Source: G963677325 sp963810555
GTDB lineage: Bacteria; Bacteroidota; Bacteroidia; Bacteroidales; Prolixibacteraceae
DNA: 64,000 bases
Assembly (NCBI GenBank): GCA_963810555.1
Contig: CAWENX010000021.1
Location: 229,575 to 293,574, forward strand
Direction: 5' to 3'
Under the pieces are notes generated by a model that saw only the letters and a list, made by a program, of their open reading frames with translations, was not told the DNA's origin and ran no database searches. Below, piece after piece: positions 37,846 to 46,790 of this stretch (positions are counted from its first letter, which is position 1; the number at the start of each line of letters is the position of its first letter). The position numbers and the translations under genes are program-made.

Positions 37846-38430
37846 ATGGATAAAAAGAAAATACTGTTGATCGGCGGTGGCGGGCATTGTAAATCGGTTA
37901 TTGATGTTCTTGAACGGACAGATTTATATGAAATTGAAGGAATCATTGATGTTGAAGAAAAGGTTGGGGAAAATATCCTGGGATATCCGATTTTGGGAAC
38001 TGACAATGATATTTCTCTTTTCAAAGATAAAATAAGCATGTACCATATTACTGTAGGACAGCCAGGTATATCGGATAAACGGGCATATTTGTTTGACCTG
38101 ATTAAAGCTGGGGGGGGTGAATTTCCGGTCATTATTTCACCCCTTGCCTACGTGTCAAAACATGCCCGGATTGGAGAGGGTACTGTTATTATGCATCATA
38201 CTATGGTGAATGCCGGGGCAATTATAGGGATAAACTGCATAATTAACAGCAAGGCATTGATTGAGCATGATGCCGTGGTAGAGGACCATTGTCATATAGC
38301 CACCGGAGCTGTCATCAACGGAGGGGTTCATGTGGGGAAGGGATCTTTTATAGGAAGCGGAGCCGTTTCAAAACAAAATTCAATTGTTCCGGAAGGTTCT
38401 TTCATTAAGGCCAACAGCATCATTAAGTAA
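37846..38430 (+). CDS. NeuD-family sugar O/N-acetyltransferase
   Basis: The start is taken at the ATG 37846; a GTG 3 bp upstream is in frame. The roughly 194-residue protein has an N-terminal nucleotide-sugar-like Rossmann segment (ILLIGGGGHCKSVIDVL) and a C-terminal left-handed beta-helix with hexapeptide repeats, including IGEGTVIMHHTMVNAGAIIG and IGSGAVSKQN. NeuD and PglD-type enzymes acetylate sialic-acid or UDP-amino-sugar intermediates. A position between legC and legI fits the N-acetyl transfer step (LegH) or a later O-acetylation; the sequence does not decide which. Confidence 0.88.
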   Translation: MDKKKILLIGGGGHCKSVIDVLERTDLYEIEGIIDVEEKVGENILGYPILGTDNDISLFKDKISMYHITVGQPGISDKRAYLFDLIKAGGGEFPVIISPLAYVSKHARIGEGTVIMHHTMVNAGAIIGINCIINSKALIEHDAVVEDHCHIATGAVINGGVHVGKGSFIGSGAVSKQNSIVPEGSFIKANSIIK

Positions 38431-38437
38431 ATCTTCA

Positions 38438-39280
38438 ATGAAATTTGCGTTTGGTACTGTATTTCATCCAAAAATATTACGGTTTGTCCCTGAATTTGTG
38501 CAATCTCTGCTTAACCAAACGGATAAGAATTTTCATGTATTTATTATCAATGATGGATGTAATGTAAATGACATTGATCTGACCGGTTTGGACTATACAT
38601 TTCTCTCCCCGGGGGAAACTATTATTGAAAACCGGGTCAGATTGATTTCTGAAATTTATAACAGGCAATATGAATGGATCATTTTCGGAGATGCTGATGA
38701 CTATTTTGACAACAACAGGGTTGAAATCATCAGGAACTTTACGGATCATTACGATCTGATTGCGAATGAGATTGTTCCATTTGAAGGATTAAAAACTGCA
38801 GAACCCATAATCCATCTCAGATTGGGAAATTTCAGCACTATTGAGAAAGATTTTATAAGAAATAAGAACATTTTTGGATTTTCGAATACTGCCTGCCGAA
38901 CAAGTTATTTAAATAATATTTCAATCCCTAAAGAGATCATAGCAGTTGACTGGTATCTATTTTCAAAGGTTATGGAGTCAGGGGCAAATGCCTGTTTTAC
39001 GGCAAAAACCAATTCATTTTACCGGCAATGGGAAGAGAACATTATCGGGGCAAATAAGAAAACGAAGAAACATATAGAGACCGGCGTAAAGGCAAAATAT
39101 TTTCATTATAAAAACATGAAAAACGGTCAGGATTCCTACAGTGATGAATTGGAATGGCTGAAAAAAATTTATAATCATATTGATGGACAGGATTTTGATC
39201 ATTACGCAGACAAGATTCTCCGGCAAGAAGAAGATTCTGCATTTTGGTGGGAAAATATAAAGAATTATAAAGATGAATAA
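38438..39280 (+). CDS. GT-A glycosyltransferase-like protein
   Basis: The start is the ATG at 38438, directly after the preceding stop; a longer frame reaching back to 38384 only overlaps the NeuD gene. The 280-residue protein shows a GT-A/GT2 layout: FVQSLLNQTDKNFHVFIIND near the N-terminus, then WIIFGDADDYFD with the DxD metal site, then an acceptor region with VDWYLFSKVMESG. A place between legC and legI suggests transfer of, or onto, the nonulosonate. Its stop overlaps the start of legI by 8 bp. Confidence 0.78.
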   Translation: MKFAFGTVFHPKILRFVPEFVQSLLNQTDKNFHVFIINDGCNVNDIDLTGLDYTFLSPGETIIENRVRLISEIYNRQYEWIIFGDADDYFDNNRVEIIRNFTDHYDLIANEIVPFEGLKTAEPIIHLRLGNFSTIEKDFIRNKNIFGFSNTACRTSYLNNISIPKEIIAVDWYLFSKVMESGANACFTAKTNSFYRQWEENIIGANKKTKKHIETGVKAKYFHYKNMKNGQDSYSDELEWLKKIYNHIDGQDFDHYADKILRQEEDSAFWWENIKNYKDE

Positions 39281-40336
39281 GACAGTGAGGTTAAAGAACG
39301 GATTTGAATTAAAAAATTTCGGCAAGCCTTTCATTATAGCCGAGATTGGTTCAAATCACAATGGAGACATGGATCTGGCAAGAAAAATTATCGATGAAGC
39401 CAAGTCCTGTGGCTGTGATGCGGTTAAATTCCAATCCTTTGATGACAAATCGCTGATTTGCAGATCGGAATATGAAGCAAATACCAAATACAATGATTCG
39501 CCAAAGAAGCATTTCGGTTCACTGGAGGAGATGGTCAAAAAGTATTATTTAAGAAAAGAGCAGCATTATGAGTTAAAGGAGTATTGTGATAAAACAGGTA
39601 TCCTGTTTTCATCTTCACCTTTTTCCTTTTCAGAAGTGGATTTATTGGTCAGTCTGGATGTGCCATACCTCAAGGTGGCTTCAATGGATATCAATAATTA
39701 TCCCCTTCTCAGATATATGGCAAAGACCGGTAAGCCGATTATTCTTTCAACCGGCATGGCTACTTTGGCTGAAATTGATAATGCTTTGCAGATATTTGAA
39801 AAGGAAGGAAATTCACAGATAGTTCTTTTACACTGTATATCCGTTTATCCTCCTGCCTATGAGGATATTCATCTTCGCAACATCACCATGCTCCAGCAGA
39901 CCTTTCCCTATCCGGTTGGGTTTTCGGATCATTCACTGGGCACCCACATTCCCATTGGCAGCTATTGCCCTGGGAAGCTGTCTGATTGAGAAAGCATTTT
40001 ACTATTGATAAAAATATGCCGGGATGGGATCATGAAATTTCTGCCGATCCTTCAGAGATGAGGCAAATCGTGGAACATTCAGCACAAATCATACCGCCCT
40101 GGGTTCTTTTACGAGGAATGTTTCACATGCAGAAGAGGAGAAGAAACTGAAATTTCGGAGAAGTATTGTGACAACCAGGGATTTATATACCGGACAGAGT
40201 GATCGGTCAGGATGACATTACCTCCAAGAGGCCTGGAACAGGTATTCCTGCTCACTTACATGATTTACTGATCGGAAGGCAATTGAGGTGTGATATCAGG
40301 ATTGATTCAATGTTGAAATGGGAGGATTTTGAATAA
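39273..40336 (+). pseudogene. legI: N-acetylneuraminate/legionaminate synthase with C-terminal frame breaks
   Basis: Residues 1-230 are a clean NeuB/LegI TIM barrel: PFIIAEIGSNHNGDMDLA, CDAVKFQSFDD, LFSSSPFS, YLKVASMDINNYPLL, ILSTGMATLAEI, VLLHCISVYP and VGFSDHSLGTH. The frame then breaks at about 39955 and again at about 39995. After these, EKHFTIDKNMPGWDHEISAD and further pieces down to a SAF (antifreeze-like) domain (DDITSKRPGTG, LIGRQL) are read only with further shifts near 40080 and 40190. The stop TAA overlaps the next ATG (TAATG). The enzyme condenses phosphoenolpyruvate with a 6-carbon amino sugar. Intact motifs on both sides of each break favour sequence error. Confidence 0.85.
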
Positions 40337-42087
40337 TGATAGCTATTATTCCGGCACGCGGAGGTTCAAAGGGTTTGCCAAATAAAAATATTAAAATTCT
40401 GGCAGGCAAGCCATTAATAGCTTATACCATTGAAGCAGCCAAAAAATCGAAGTATATCGACAGGATCATTGTGTCTACTGAATCCGAAGAGATCAGACAT
40501 ATCGCGGAAAACTACGGTGCCGAAGTTCCTTTCTTACGGCCAGATTATCTGACCGGCGATGATTCCAGGGTAATCGATACCTATTTTTATACACTGGACC
40601 GCTTAAAAAGCGAAGATGGTATCGATGTCAGTGAATTTATTGCTCTTCAACCAACTTCTCCACTCAGAGCTGCGGAGGATATCGATCTTGCAGTTGAACT
40701 TTTCAGGGAAAATAACGCCGACTCGGTTATATCATTCTGTGAAACCAGTCACCCTCCCATCTGGGCAAAAAAGATAGTTCATAATCAAGTATACGATTAT
40801 TTCACAGAATCTTCCGGAAACAAAAATCGTCAGGAAATAGAAAAGGCTTATATGCCTAACGGAGCAATATTTATTTTCAATTATCGTTTTTTGAAAGAAA
40901 ATCAATCATACTATTCAGGTAAGACTGTTCCTTATATTATGCCCCTTGAACGGTCAGTCGACATTGATTCCCTTTTGGATTTTGAATATTCGGAATATCT
41001 CATTATTAAAAACAATACCAAACTTTCCGCCTTAAATAAAGTTGACGGTTACAAGGTTAAATCTGAACTGACCATTCGCGAGTCCATCAAGAAGCTGGAC
41101 AGCACAGGGATTGGTTTTATTGTTGTTGTCGACTATTCAGAGAAAGTTTCAGGCGTCGTTACCGATGGTGATTTCAGAAGGGCTATTTTATCCGGAATAT
41201 CATTAGATGTATCCATTCTGTCTATCACAAACAAAGAATACAAATTTTTGAATGAAGGTTACTCAAAAGAGGAGCTTGAAAATGTCTTCCTAAACGACAT
41301 TGCTCACGTACCTGTTTTAAAAAATGGTGAATTGACAGAAATAATTCTCAGGAAAAATCTGCCGGCGATCAACAGGGATGCAAAGGCAGATCATCAATTG
41401 AAGATTCCGGTAGTAATAATGGCAGGCGGAAAGGGAACAAGACTGGAACCTTTCACCTATGTTATGCCAAAACCGCTGATTCCTGTCGGTAAAAAACCGA
41501 TCATAGAGTTCATTATTGAACGATTTGCTGAATTTGGCGTGACGGAATTTTATTTGTCTCTGAATTATAAAGCCAATATGATTAAGGCCTACTTTGAGGA
41601 AACTCCGGTTTCAAAGTATCTTCATTATATAACGGAGGATATTCCTTTAGGTACAGCCGGTGCATTGAAAAAATTAAAAAATACAATTAAAACTACCTTC
41701 ATTGTTTCGAATTGCGACATCATTATAAAAGATGATTATACCAAAATAGTTGATTTTCATCGGAAGGGAAATTATGATTTGACCATTGTGGCATCCATGC
41801 GGCATTATACCATCCCGTATGGCGTATGTTATGTTGAGAACGGAGGCGACCTGAGGGATATTTCTGAAAAACCTGAGTACGATTATTTGGTAAATACCGG
41901 CATGTACGTAATCGAACCCGGGGCCATCGATTTCATTCCGGAGAATGTTATTTATCATATTACTGATCTGATTGAGGATATGAAAAAGAATCACCGGAGA
42001 ATAGGTGTTTATCCTGTTTATGAAAACGGATGGCTGGATGTGGGGCAATGGGAAGATTATAAAAATACCATAAAACTATTCCAGTAA
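40336..42087 (+). CDS. Fusion: CMP-nonulosonate synthetase + CBS/PtmE-type nucleotidyltransferase
   Basis: This 583-residue protein has two enzymes in one chain. Residues 1-230 are an acylneuraminate cytidylyltransferase (PARGGSKGLPNKN at 5-17, IALQPTSPLR, KAYMPNGAIFIF), as in NeuA/LegF/PtmB. Residues about 245-350 are a CBS pair (SIKKLDSTGIGFIVVVD, GVVTDGDFRRAIL). Residues about 357-583 are a sugar-1-phosphate nucleotidyltransferase (MAGGKGTRLEPFT at 362, PKPLIPVGKKPI). CBS plus nucleotidyltransferase is the PtmE layout, which makes GDP-GlcNAc for the Campylobacter legionaminate route. The joined chain would hold both the first and the last nucleotide-activation step. The linker shows no indel signature, but a masked stop/start cannot be ruled out. 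Confidence 0.88.
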   Translation: MIAIIPARGGSKGLPNKNIKILAGKPLIAYTIEAAKKSKYIDRIIVSTESEEIRHIAENYGAEVPFLRPDYLTGDDSRVIDTYFYTLDRLKSEDGIDVSEFIALQPTSPLRAAEDIDLAVELFRENNADSVISFCETSHPPIWAKKIVHNQVYDYFTESSGNKNRQEIEKAYMPNGAIFIFNYRFLKENQSYYSGKTVPYIMPLERSVDIDSLLDFEYSEYLIIKNNTKLSALNKVDGYKVKSELTIRESIKKLDSTGIGFIVVVDYSEKVSGVVTDGDFRRAILSGISLDVSILSITNKEYKFLNEGYSKEELENVFLNDIAHVPVLKNGELTEIILRKNLPAINRDAKADHQLKIPVVIMAGGKGTRLEPFTYVMPKPLIPVGKKPIIEFIIERFAEFGVTEFYLSLNYKANMIKAYFEETPVSKYLHYITEDIPLGTAGALKKLKNTIKTTFIVSNCDIIIKDDYTKIVDFHRKGNYDLTIVASMRHYTIPYGVCYVENGGDLRDISEKPEYDYLVNTGMYVIEPGAIDFIPENVIYHITDLIEDMKKNHRRIGVYPVYENGWLDVGQWEDYKNTIKLFQ

Positions 42088-42113
42088 ACTATTATAGAAA
42101 TAAGCTTTAAAGA

Positions 42114-43493
42114 ATGTCAAAAACCGGTATAGTGTATATTGTCCATCATGTAGATACGGAAGGACCTTTATGGGAGAGTATAGAGGAATTGTTTGAACGG
42201 CTGAAAATAATCTTCGGGATTGATATGCTCCCTTCCTATGACAATCTTGAAAAGTTGCAACGTGGTGAAATCGATATTCCTGAAGCGCATAAGAAGGAAT
42301 TGCTGGGTGCAATTGATCCGCATACCATCGGGTTTAAACGCAATTGGGCCATGATTGAGGAGATGCTTGAACGGGTTATGGCTCCGTCGTATCGTAATGC
42401 GTTTCCTGATTCTTTCGGAGGTGGCTGGATCTATAACTGGCATATTCTGGATCATGTCGGTTTTTCTTTTGATAACCCAAGGCACCGGGATATGGGATAT
42501 CATAATGTTTATGATTTTTATAAATATGTCTTAAGGTTAAAGAATGCAAACCAGGACCGGCTTCACTGGCATTTTCATCCTTTGTCATTTTACCGGCAGG
42601 CAAATATATCTGCGACATGTTATGATAATTCTATACCTGTACTGCATCAGATTATCAGCCACAGACTGATTGACAAATCCGATTTTCCGGTGGTCAACCG
42701 GGCCGGATTCCATACCGAGCGGATCGATTCAAACTTTTTCCTGGAACAATGGATTCCATTTGATTGTTCCAATCAATCTGTTGATAATGAATCTGCGCCG
42801 AAATTTCAAAAAGATGTCTCTGATGGAAGATTTGGCGATTGGAGAGGAGCCCCGTCCGACTGGAGTATCTATCATCCCAGTTTATATGACTGGAGGCAAA
42901 TAGGAAATGCCAACCGATATATAGCGAGAGTATTAAACATGAAAGCCCGTTACAGAAATATCAGCCTTCGGGAGTTAGAAAAGGCATTTCTTAAAGCGTC
43001 TGGTGGCGAAAATGTATATGTTGGTATTACCAACCATGATTTTCGGGAAATGTCGATAGAAATTGATGAAGTTAGGGACATGCTGAAAACTATATCTTTG
43101 AGATACCCTGATGTGAAATTTAAATATTCGGAATCGGTTGAAGCTTTCAGAAAAGTAATTGGTTTTCCGGAAAGTGAGATCAATAAAAATAAGCTCGAAC
43201 TGAAAGTAGATTTGAAAGATAATATTCTTGAAGTAAAAACAATCAACGGGGAAATTTTCGGACCGCAGCCTTATCTTGCCTTTAAAACCAAAAGCGGTGA
43301 CTATTTTCATGATAATTTTGATTTTCAAACTCCAAAACGGTCATTTTCTTATGTTTTTGATGAATATACACTGCCATTAAAAAAAATTGATAAGATTGCT
43401 GTTGCCTCAAATGATAAATATGGTCATAATGTCATAAAATTGTTAACTATAGACCATGTTCATTTAAACACACAGGCAATTTTAACCGTTTGA
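42114..43493 (+). CDS. Uncharacterised glycan-locus protein, possible deacetylase fold
   Basis: I do not recognise this 459-residue protein with certainty. It opens IVYIVHHVDTEGPLWES, where HxD-x-E resembles the first metal motif of NodB-like polysaccharide deacetylases. Later, LHWHFHPLSFY and NRAGFHTERID supply His and Asp residues that could complete a metal site. Residues 310-345 (YVGITNHDFREMS) again look like a barrel strand. The C-terminal 100 residues (from about 355) form a predicted beta domain without motifs. No signal peptide is present. It sits between nonulosonate activation and the Dlt-like genes, so action on a cytoplasmic sugar or lipid-linked glycan is a guess. Confidence 0.6.
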   Translation: MSKTGIVYIVHHVDTEGPLWESIEELFERLKIIFGIDMLPSYDNLEKLQRGEIDIPEAHKKELLGAIDPHTIGFKRNWAMIEEMLERVMAPSYRNAFPDSFGGGWIYNWHILDHVGFSFDNPRHRDMGYHNVYDFYKYVLRLKNANQDRLHWHFHPLSFYRQANISATCYDNSIPVLHQIISHRLIDKSDFPVVNRAGFHTERIDSNFFLEQWIPFDCSNQSVDNESAPKFQKDVSDGRFGDWRGAPSDWSIYHPSLYDWRQIGNANRYIARVLNMKARYRNISLRELEKAFLKASGGENVYVGITNHDFREMSIEIDEVRDMLKTISLRYPDVKFKYSESVEAFRKVIGFPESEINKNKLELKVDLKDNILEVKTINGEIFGPQPYLAFKTKSGDYFHDNFDFQTPKRSFSYVFDEYTLPLKKIDKIAVASNDKYGHNVIKLLTIDHVHLNTQAILTV

Positions 43494-43605
43494 GTGATTA
43501 CCCTTTTTCATATCGGTTTCTGATGGATGTGATTTAGAAAATTGACACAATAAATGTAACAACAAATCTCATTTTTAAACTGTTTTATTTGTTTTTAATA
43601 TATTA

Positions 43606-45087
43606 ATGTACCTCAATAAATACATAAAGGATTCTTTTAATTACCATAGTAAAAATCCGGCTTTTTTTATTAATGGTCATTTCTACACCTATTCGCTATT
43701 GGATAAGACAGTTTCTGCAATTAGACAAGCTATTTGCTTAAATACGCCTGAATCAGAAAAGATCATTGGTCTTATAGCAAATGATGATTTAGAAACATAT
43801 GCAGCAATAATTGCTTTATGGTTTGAAGGCAAAGCTTATGTTCCGCTCAATCCTGAAAGTCCAAGGGAGAGAAACAAATTAATTGTAATTGAAGCGGGTA
43901 TTAAAACCGTTATAGATTCTTCAAAACAACCTTTGTTTGAAGAATACAAACCCATTGAAACAAAAAATCTGGCAATTTCGGAAATAGATTTGCCTCTCAA
44001 ATATTTTGCGGGAGATGATCTGGCTTATTTGCTTTTCACTTCCGGCACTACCGGTATACCCAAAGGGGTTCCGATTACCCGGGATAATCTTACAGGATTC
44101 ATTTCGGCATTTGATGCTCTTGGTTTTAATATAGGACCAAATGATAGGTGTTTACAAATGTTTGATTTGACGTTTGACCTTTCGATAATGTCATATCTTG
44201 TTCCGCTGCTCAAAGGCGCTTGTGTTTATACAGTTCCGAAGGATAAAATTAAATACGGGTATATAGCTGAATTATTGGAAGAACAACAATTGACAGTTGC
44301 TTTAATGGTTCCTTCCATACTTCATTTTCTTCGACCTTATTTTGAAGAAATTGAGTATCCTGAATTGAGGTACAATTTATTCTGTGGTGAGGCGTTACCG
44401 CTTGATTTAACGATTGAATGGAGCAGATGCGTACCGAATTCGAAAATCATTAATGTTTATGGTCCGACTGAAGACACTATTTTTTGTACACATTATACTT
44501 TTAAGAAGAACAAACCGAACAAATCATACAATGGGATCCTGTCTATAGGCAAACCAATGAAAGGGACCGAAATGATTATCGTCGATGAAAATAATAATAT
44601 ATTGTCCTCCAATAAATCCGGTGAACTTTGTCTTAGCGGGAGACAACTAACTCCGGGTTACTGGAATAATGACAGCAAGAATAAGGAAGCGTTTTTTGAA
44701 ATCGAGTACAAAGATAGGTTGACTAAATTTTATAAAACAGGTGATTTGAGTTATGCCGATGAGGAGGGAGATTTTTATTATTCTGGTAGGTTGGATCATC
44801 AGATAAAAATTCAAGGATTCAGGGTTGAATTGTCAGAGATAGAATTCCACTGTAAAACATATCTTGGTAAAATTAATGTTGTGGCATCAGATTATACGAA
44901 TAAAACAGGAAATTCAGAAATCGGACTGGCCATAGAATCAGACTCCTTCGAGACAGAAGGATTGCTAAATTATATAAAATTAAAGATGCCCCCTTACATG
45001 ATCCCTTCGCAAATTCGTTTTGTAAATCCTTTTCCACTTAATGTTAATGGGAAAACGGATCGGAAAGTTTTAAAACAAATTTATTGA
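43606..45087 (+). CDS. Amino-acid/acyl adenylation enzyme, DltA-like
   Basis: This 493-residue stand-alone A-domain shows core A3 LLFTSGTTGIPKGVP (142-156), A4 MFDLTFDLSIM, A5 NVYGPTEDTIF (283-293), A7 YKTGDLSYADEEG, A8 GRLDHQIKIQGFRVELSEIE and A10 NGKTDRKVL with the catalytic Lys. NLFCGEALP (about 257-265) matches the FCGE segment of DltA, whose Cys has been linked to D-alanine selection; this suggests a small amino acid but does not prove it. The predicted reaction is adenylation of the acid and transfer to the carrier protein encoded at 45767. The GNAT gene follows after 9 bp. Confidence 0.88.
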   Translation: MYLNKYIKDSFNYHSKNPAFFINGHFYTYSLLDKTVSAIRQAICLNTPESEKIIGLIANDDLETYAAIIALWFEGKAYVPLNPESPRERNKLIVIEAGIKTVIDSSKQPLFEEYKPIETKNLAISEIDLPLKYFAGDDLAYLLFTSGTTGIPKGVPITRDNLTGFISAFDALGFNIGPNDRCLQMFDLTFDLSIMSYLVPLLKGACVYTVPKDKIKYGYIAELLEEQQLTVALMVPSILHFLRPYFEEIEYPELRYNLFCGEALPLDLTIEWSRCVPNSKIINVYGPTEDTIFCTHYTFKKNKPNKSYNGILSIGKPMKGTEMIIVDENNNILSSNKSGELCLSGRQLTPGYWNNDSKNKEAFFEIEYKDRLTKFYKTGDLSYADEEGDFYYSGRLDHQIKIQGFRVELSEIEFHCKTYLGKINVVASDYTNKTGNSEIGLAIESDSFETEGLLNYIKLKMPPYMIPSQIRFVNPFPLNVNGKTDRKVLKQIY

Positions 45088-45096
45088 CAGATGGTT

Positions 45097-45780
45097 ATGG
45101 ACGATTACTGTATACGCAAGGTGACACCCGATGACTTCCCATTTCTGGCTGATATGAGTATTGGAGCAGAAAAGGGAAATTCCGAAAAATTGAGTTTTGC
45201 CACACTTTTTAACCTGGAGGAAAATAGCGTAAAGGATTTAATAATTTCTATGCTTGAAATGAATATTGATGGGTGTGAGTTTTCACCTTCCAGTTATTTG
45301 GTTGCGGATTATAAAGGTGTTCCGGTAGCAGCCGTGGCTGCATGGATTGAATGTTATAACGGGAATTTACCGTCAAAAATAATAAAATCAAATTTACTGA
45401 GCTTTTTATTGGAGAAAAAGCATATCCAGTCTCTTATATCAAAATCCCACATCATTATTGATTTTGTTATCGAAAGGGAGAGTATGGCATTGCAATTTGA
45501 ATATTTTTATGTTGCAGAGGAGCATAGGGGGAGAGGATTATCTTCAAGGTTAATGAATGACCATCTGGCAAATGCTTTCTCAGTTTGTCCTGAATTAATC
45601 AAAGCACAATTACAAGTTTATGAGAATAACTTACCGGCGATTAAGGTATATGAAAAATACGGTTTTAGAAAAGTCCGTTCATGTATATCAGGCAACCCTG
45701 AAATATTTGACTATTTACCTTACAATGAGAAAATATTGATGGAAAAAGATTTAATACACGTAGCTTATGGAAAGGATTGA
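45097..45780 (+). CDS. GNAT-family N-acyltransferase, copy 1
   Basis: The start is aligned with the paralogue at 46107; an ATG 6 bp earlier is in frame. The roughly 227-residue protein carries the acetyl-CoA loop EEHRGRGLSSRL (motif A) followed by NNLPAIKVYEKYGFRKV (motif B), standard for GNAT enzymes. The N-terminal part (RKVTPDDFPFLADM) is also typical. It overlaps the carrier-protein gene by 14 bp, so coupled translation is likely. In this setting it may acylate an aminoacyl group on the carrier or an amino sugar; the sequence does not say which. Confidence 0.85.
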   Translation: MDDYCIRKVTPDDFPFLADMSIGAEKGNSEKLSFATLFNLEENSVKDLIISMLEMNIDGCEFSPSSYLVADYKGVPVAAVAAWIECYNGNLPSKIIKSNLLSFLLEKKHIQSLISKSHIIIDFVIERESMALQFEYFYVAEEHRGRGLSSRLMNDHLANAFSVCPELIKAQLQVYENNLPAIKVYEKYGFRKVRSCISGNPEIFDYLPYNEKILMEKDLIHVAYGKD

Positions 45781-46006
45781 GATTGCAGAAAAAATCAGAT
45801 TGATTCTGGTTTCTGTACTGAAACATGAAAAGTTTGAGATGAACGATGAAATGAGTGCTTTTGAAGTTGATGGGTGGGATTCGCTCACACACATGATTAT
45901 AATCAGTGAAATAGAGTCTCAATATAATATAAAATTCAAACTTAAGGAACTCAATAAGCTGAATAATATTGGTTCATTAATCGAATTGGTTCAGTCAAAA
46001 CTTTGA
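45767..46006 (+). CDS. Acyl/peptidyl carrier protein, DltC-like
   Basis: This 79-residue, acidic four-helix carrier has the phosphopantetheine attachment site in VDGWDSLTHMII (Ser39). It matches DltC-type and other stand-alone carrier proteins in size, and lies in an adenylation-GNAT-carrier-MBOAT order. It probably receives the activated acid from the A-domain enzyme and presents it to the membrane acyltransferase. Confidence 0.9.
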   Translation: MERIEIAEKIRLILVSVLKHEKFEMNDEMSAFEVDGWDSLTHMIIISEIESQYNIKFKLKELNKLNNIGSLIELVQSKL

Positions 46007-46007
46007 T

Positions 46008-46097
46008 CAATTATCTACACACATTCCTATTATCAAGCCATTTTCACGTAATGTTAACGTGAAAACGGATGAGAATGTTTTAAAACAGATTTGTTAA
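46008..46097 (+). pseudogene. Remnant of the adenylation gene 3' end
   Basis: TTCACGTAATGTTAACGTGA and the following GAAAACGGATGAGAATG, TTTTAAAACAGATTTGTTAA match the last 60-70 bp of the adenylation gene (NVNGKTDRKVLKQIY, ending in a stop). It marks the left edge of a tandem copy of the 3' A-domain/GNAT/carrier segment. Confidence 0.75.
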
Positions 46098-46106
46098 CGA
46101 AAGATT

Positions 46107-46790
46107 ATGGAAGATTACCGGATACGAAAGGTGACACCTGATGACTTCCCATTTCTGGCCGATATGATTATTGGAGCTGAAAAGGGAAACTCGGGGAAAC
46201 TGAGTTATGCTACTCTTCTCGACCTGGAGGAAAATAGTGTTAAGGAATTGATAATTTCAATGCTTAAAGAGGATATTGATGGTTGTGAATTTTCACCTTC
46301 CAGCTATTTGGTTGCAGATTTCAGAGGTATCCCGGTTGCAGCAGTTGGTGCATGGATTGAAGCTTTCAACGGGAATCTGCCGTCAAGAATATTAAAATCA
46401 AATTTATTGAGCTTATTATTGGAGAAGAAGCAAATCCAGTCTCTTACATCAAAATTCAACATTGTCAGAGATATTATCATTGAGAGAGAGGAGATGACAT
46501 TGCAAGCTGAATATATGTATGTTGCAAGGGCACATAGGGGGAGGGGATTGCATCTGAAATTAACGAAGGCACATCTGGCAAAAGCTTTCTCCGATTACCC
46601 GGAATTAACTAAAGCACAGGCGCATGTTTTTGAAAGTAACTTTGCGGCGATAAAAGTATTTGAAGAAATCGGCTTTAAAAAAGTCAGGTCATATGCATCG
46701 GGCAACCCTGAAATATTAAATTACCTTCCTCATAATTCGAAATTATTGATGGAATTAGATTTAAGTCAGAAAGTTCATACATGGGAGTGA
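46107..46790 (+). CDS. GNAT-family N-acyltransferase, copy 2
   Basis: This 227-residue paralogue of the GNAT at 45097 is very similar over its whole length (RKVTPDDFPFLADM, DIDGCEFSPSSYLVAD, RAHRGRGLHLKL, FAAIKVFEEIGFKKVRS). The acetyl-CoA loop R-x-x-G-x-G is intact. The offset between the two start codons is 1010 bp, equal to the length of the duplicated segment. Unlike its decayed carrier neighbour it remains a full open frame, which suggests selection or very recent duplication. Confidence 0.85.
   Translation: MEDYRIRKVTPDDFPFLADMIIGAEKGNSGKLSYATLLDLEENSVKELIISMLKEDIDGCEFSPSSYLVADFRGIPVAAVGAWIEAFNGNLPSRILKSNLLSLLLEKKQIQSLTSKFNIVRDIIIEREEMTLQAEYMYVARAHRGRGLHLKLTKAHLAKAFSDYPELTKAQAHVFESNFAAIKVFEEIGFKKVRSYASGNPEILNYLPHNSKLLMELDLSQKVHTWE

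Noticed and set aside
40336..42087. Treating the LegF/PtmE-like fusion as a certain artefact of an indel
   Set aside because: A single missing base would not normally remove both a stop and a start while keeping a plausible linker; kept as a finding with a read check requested.
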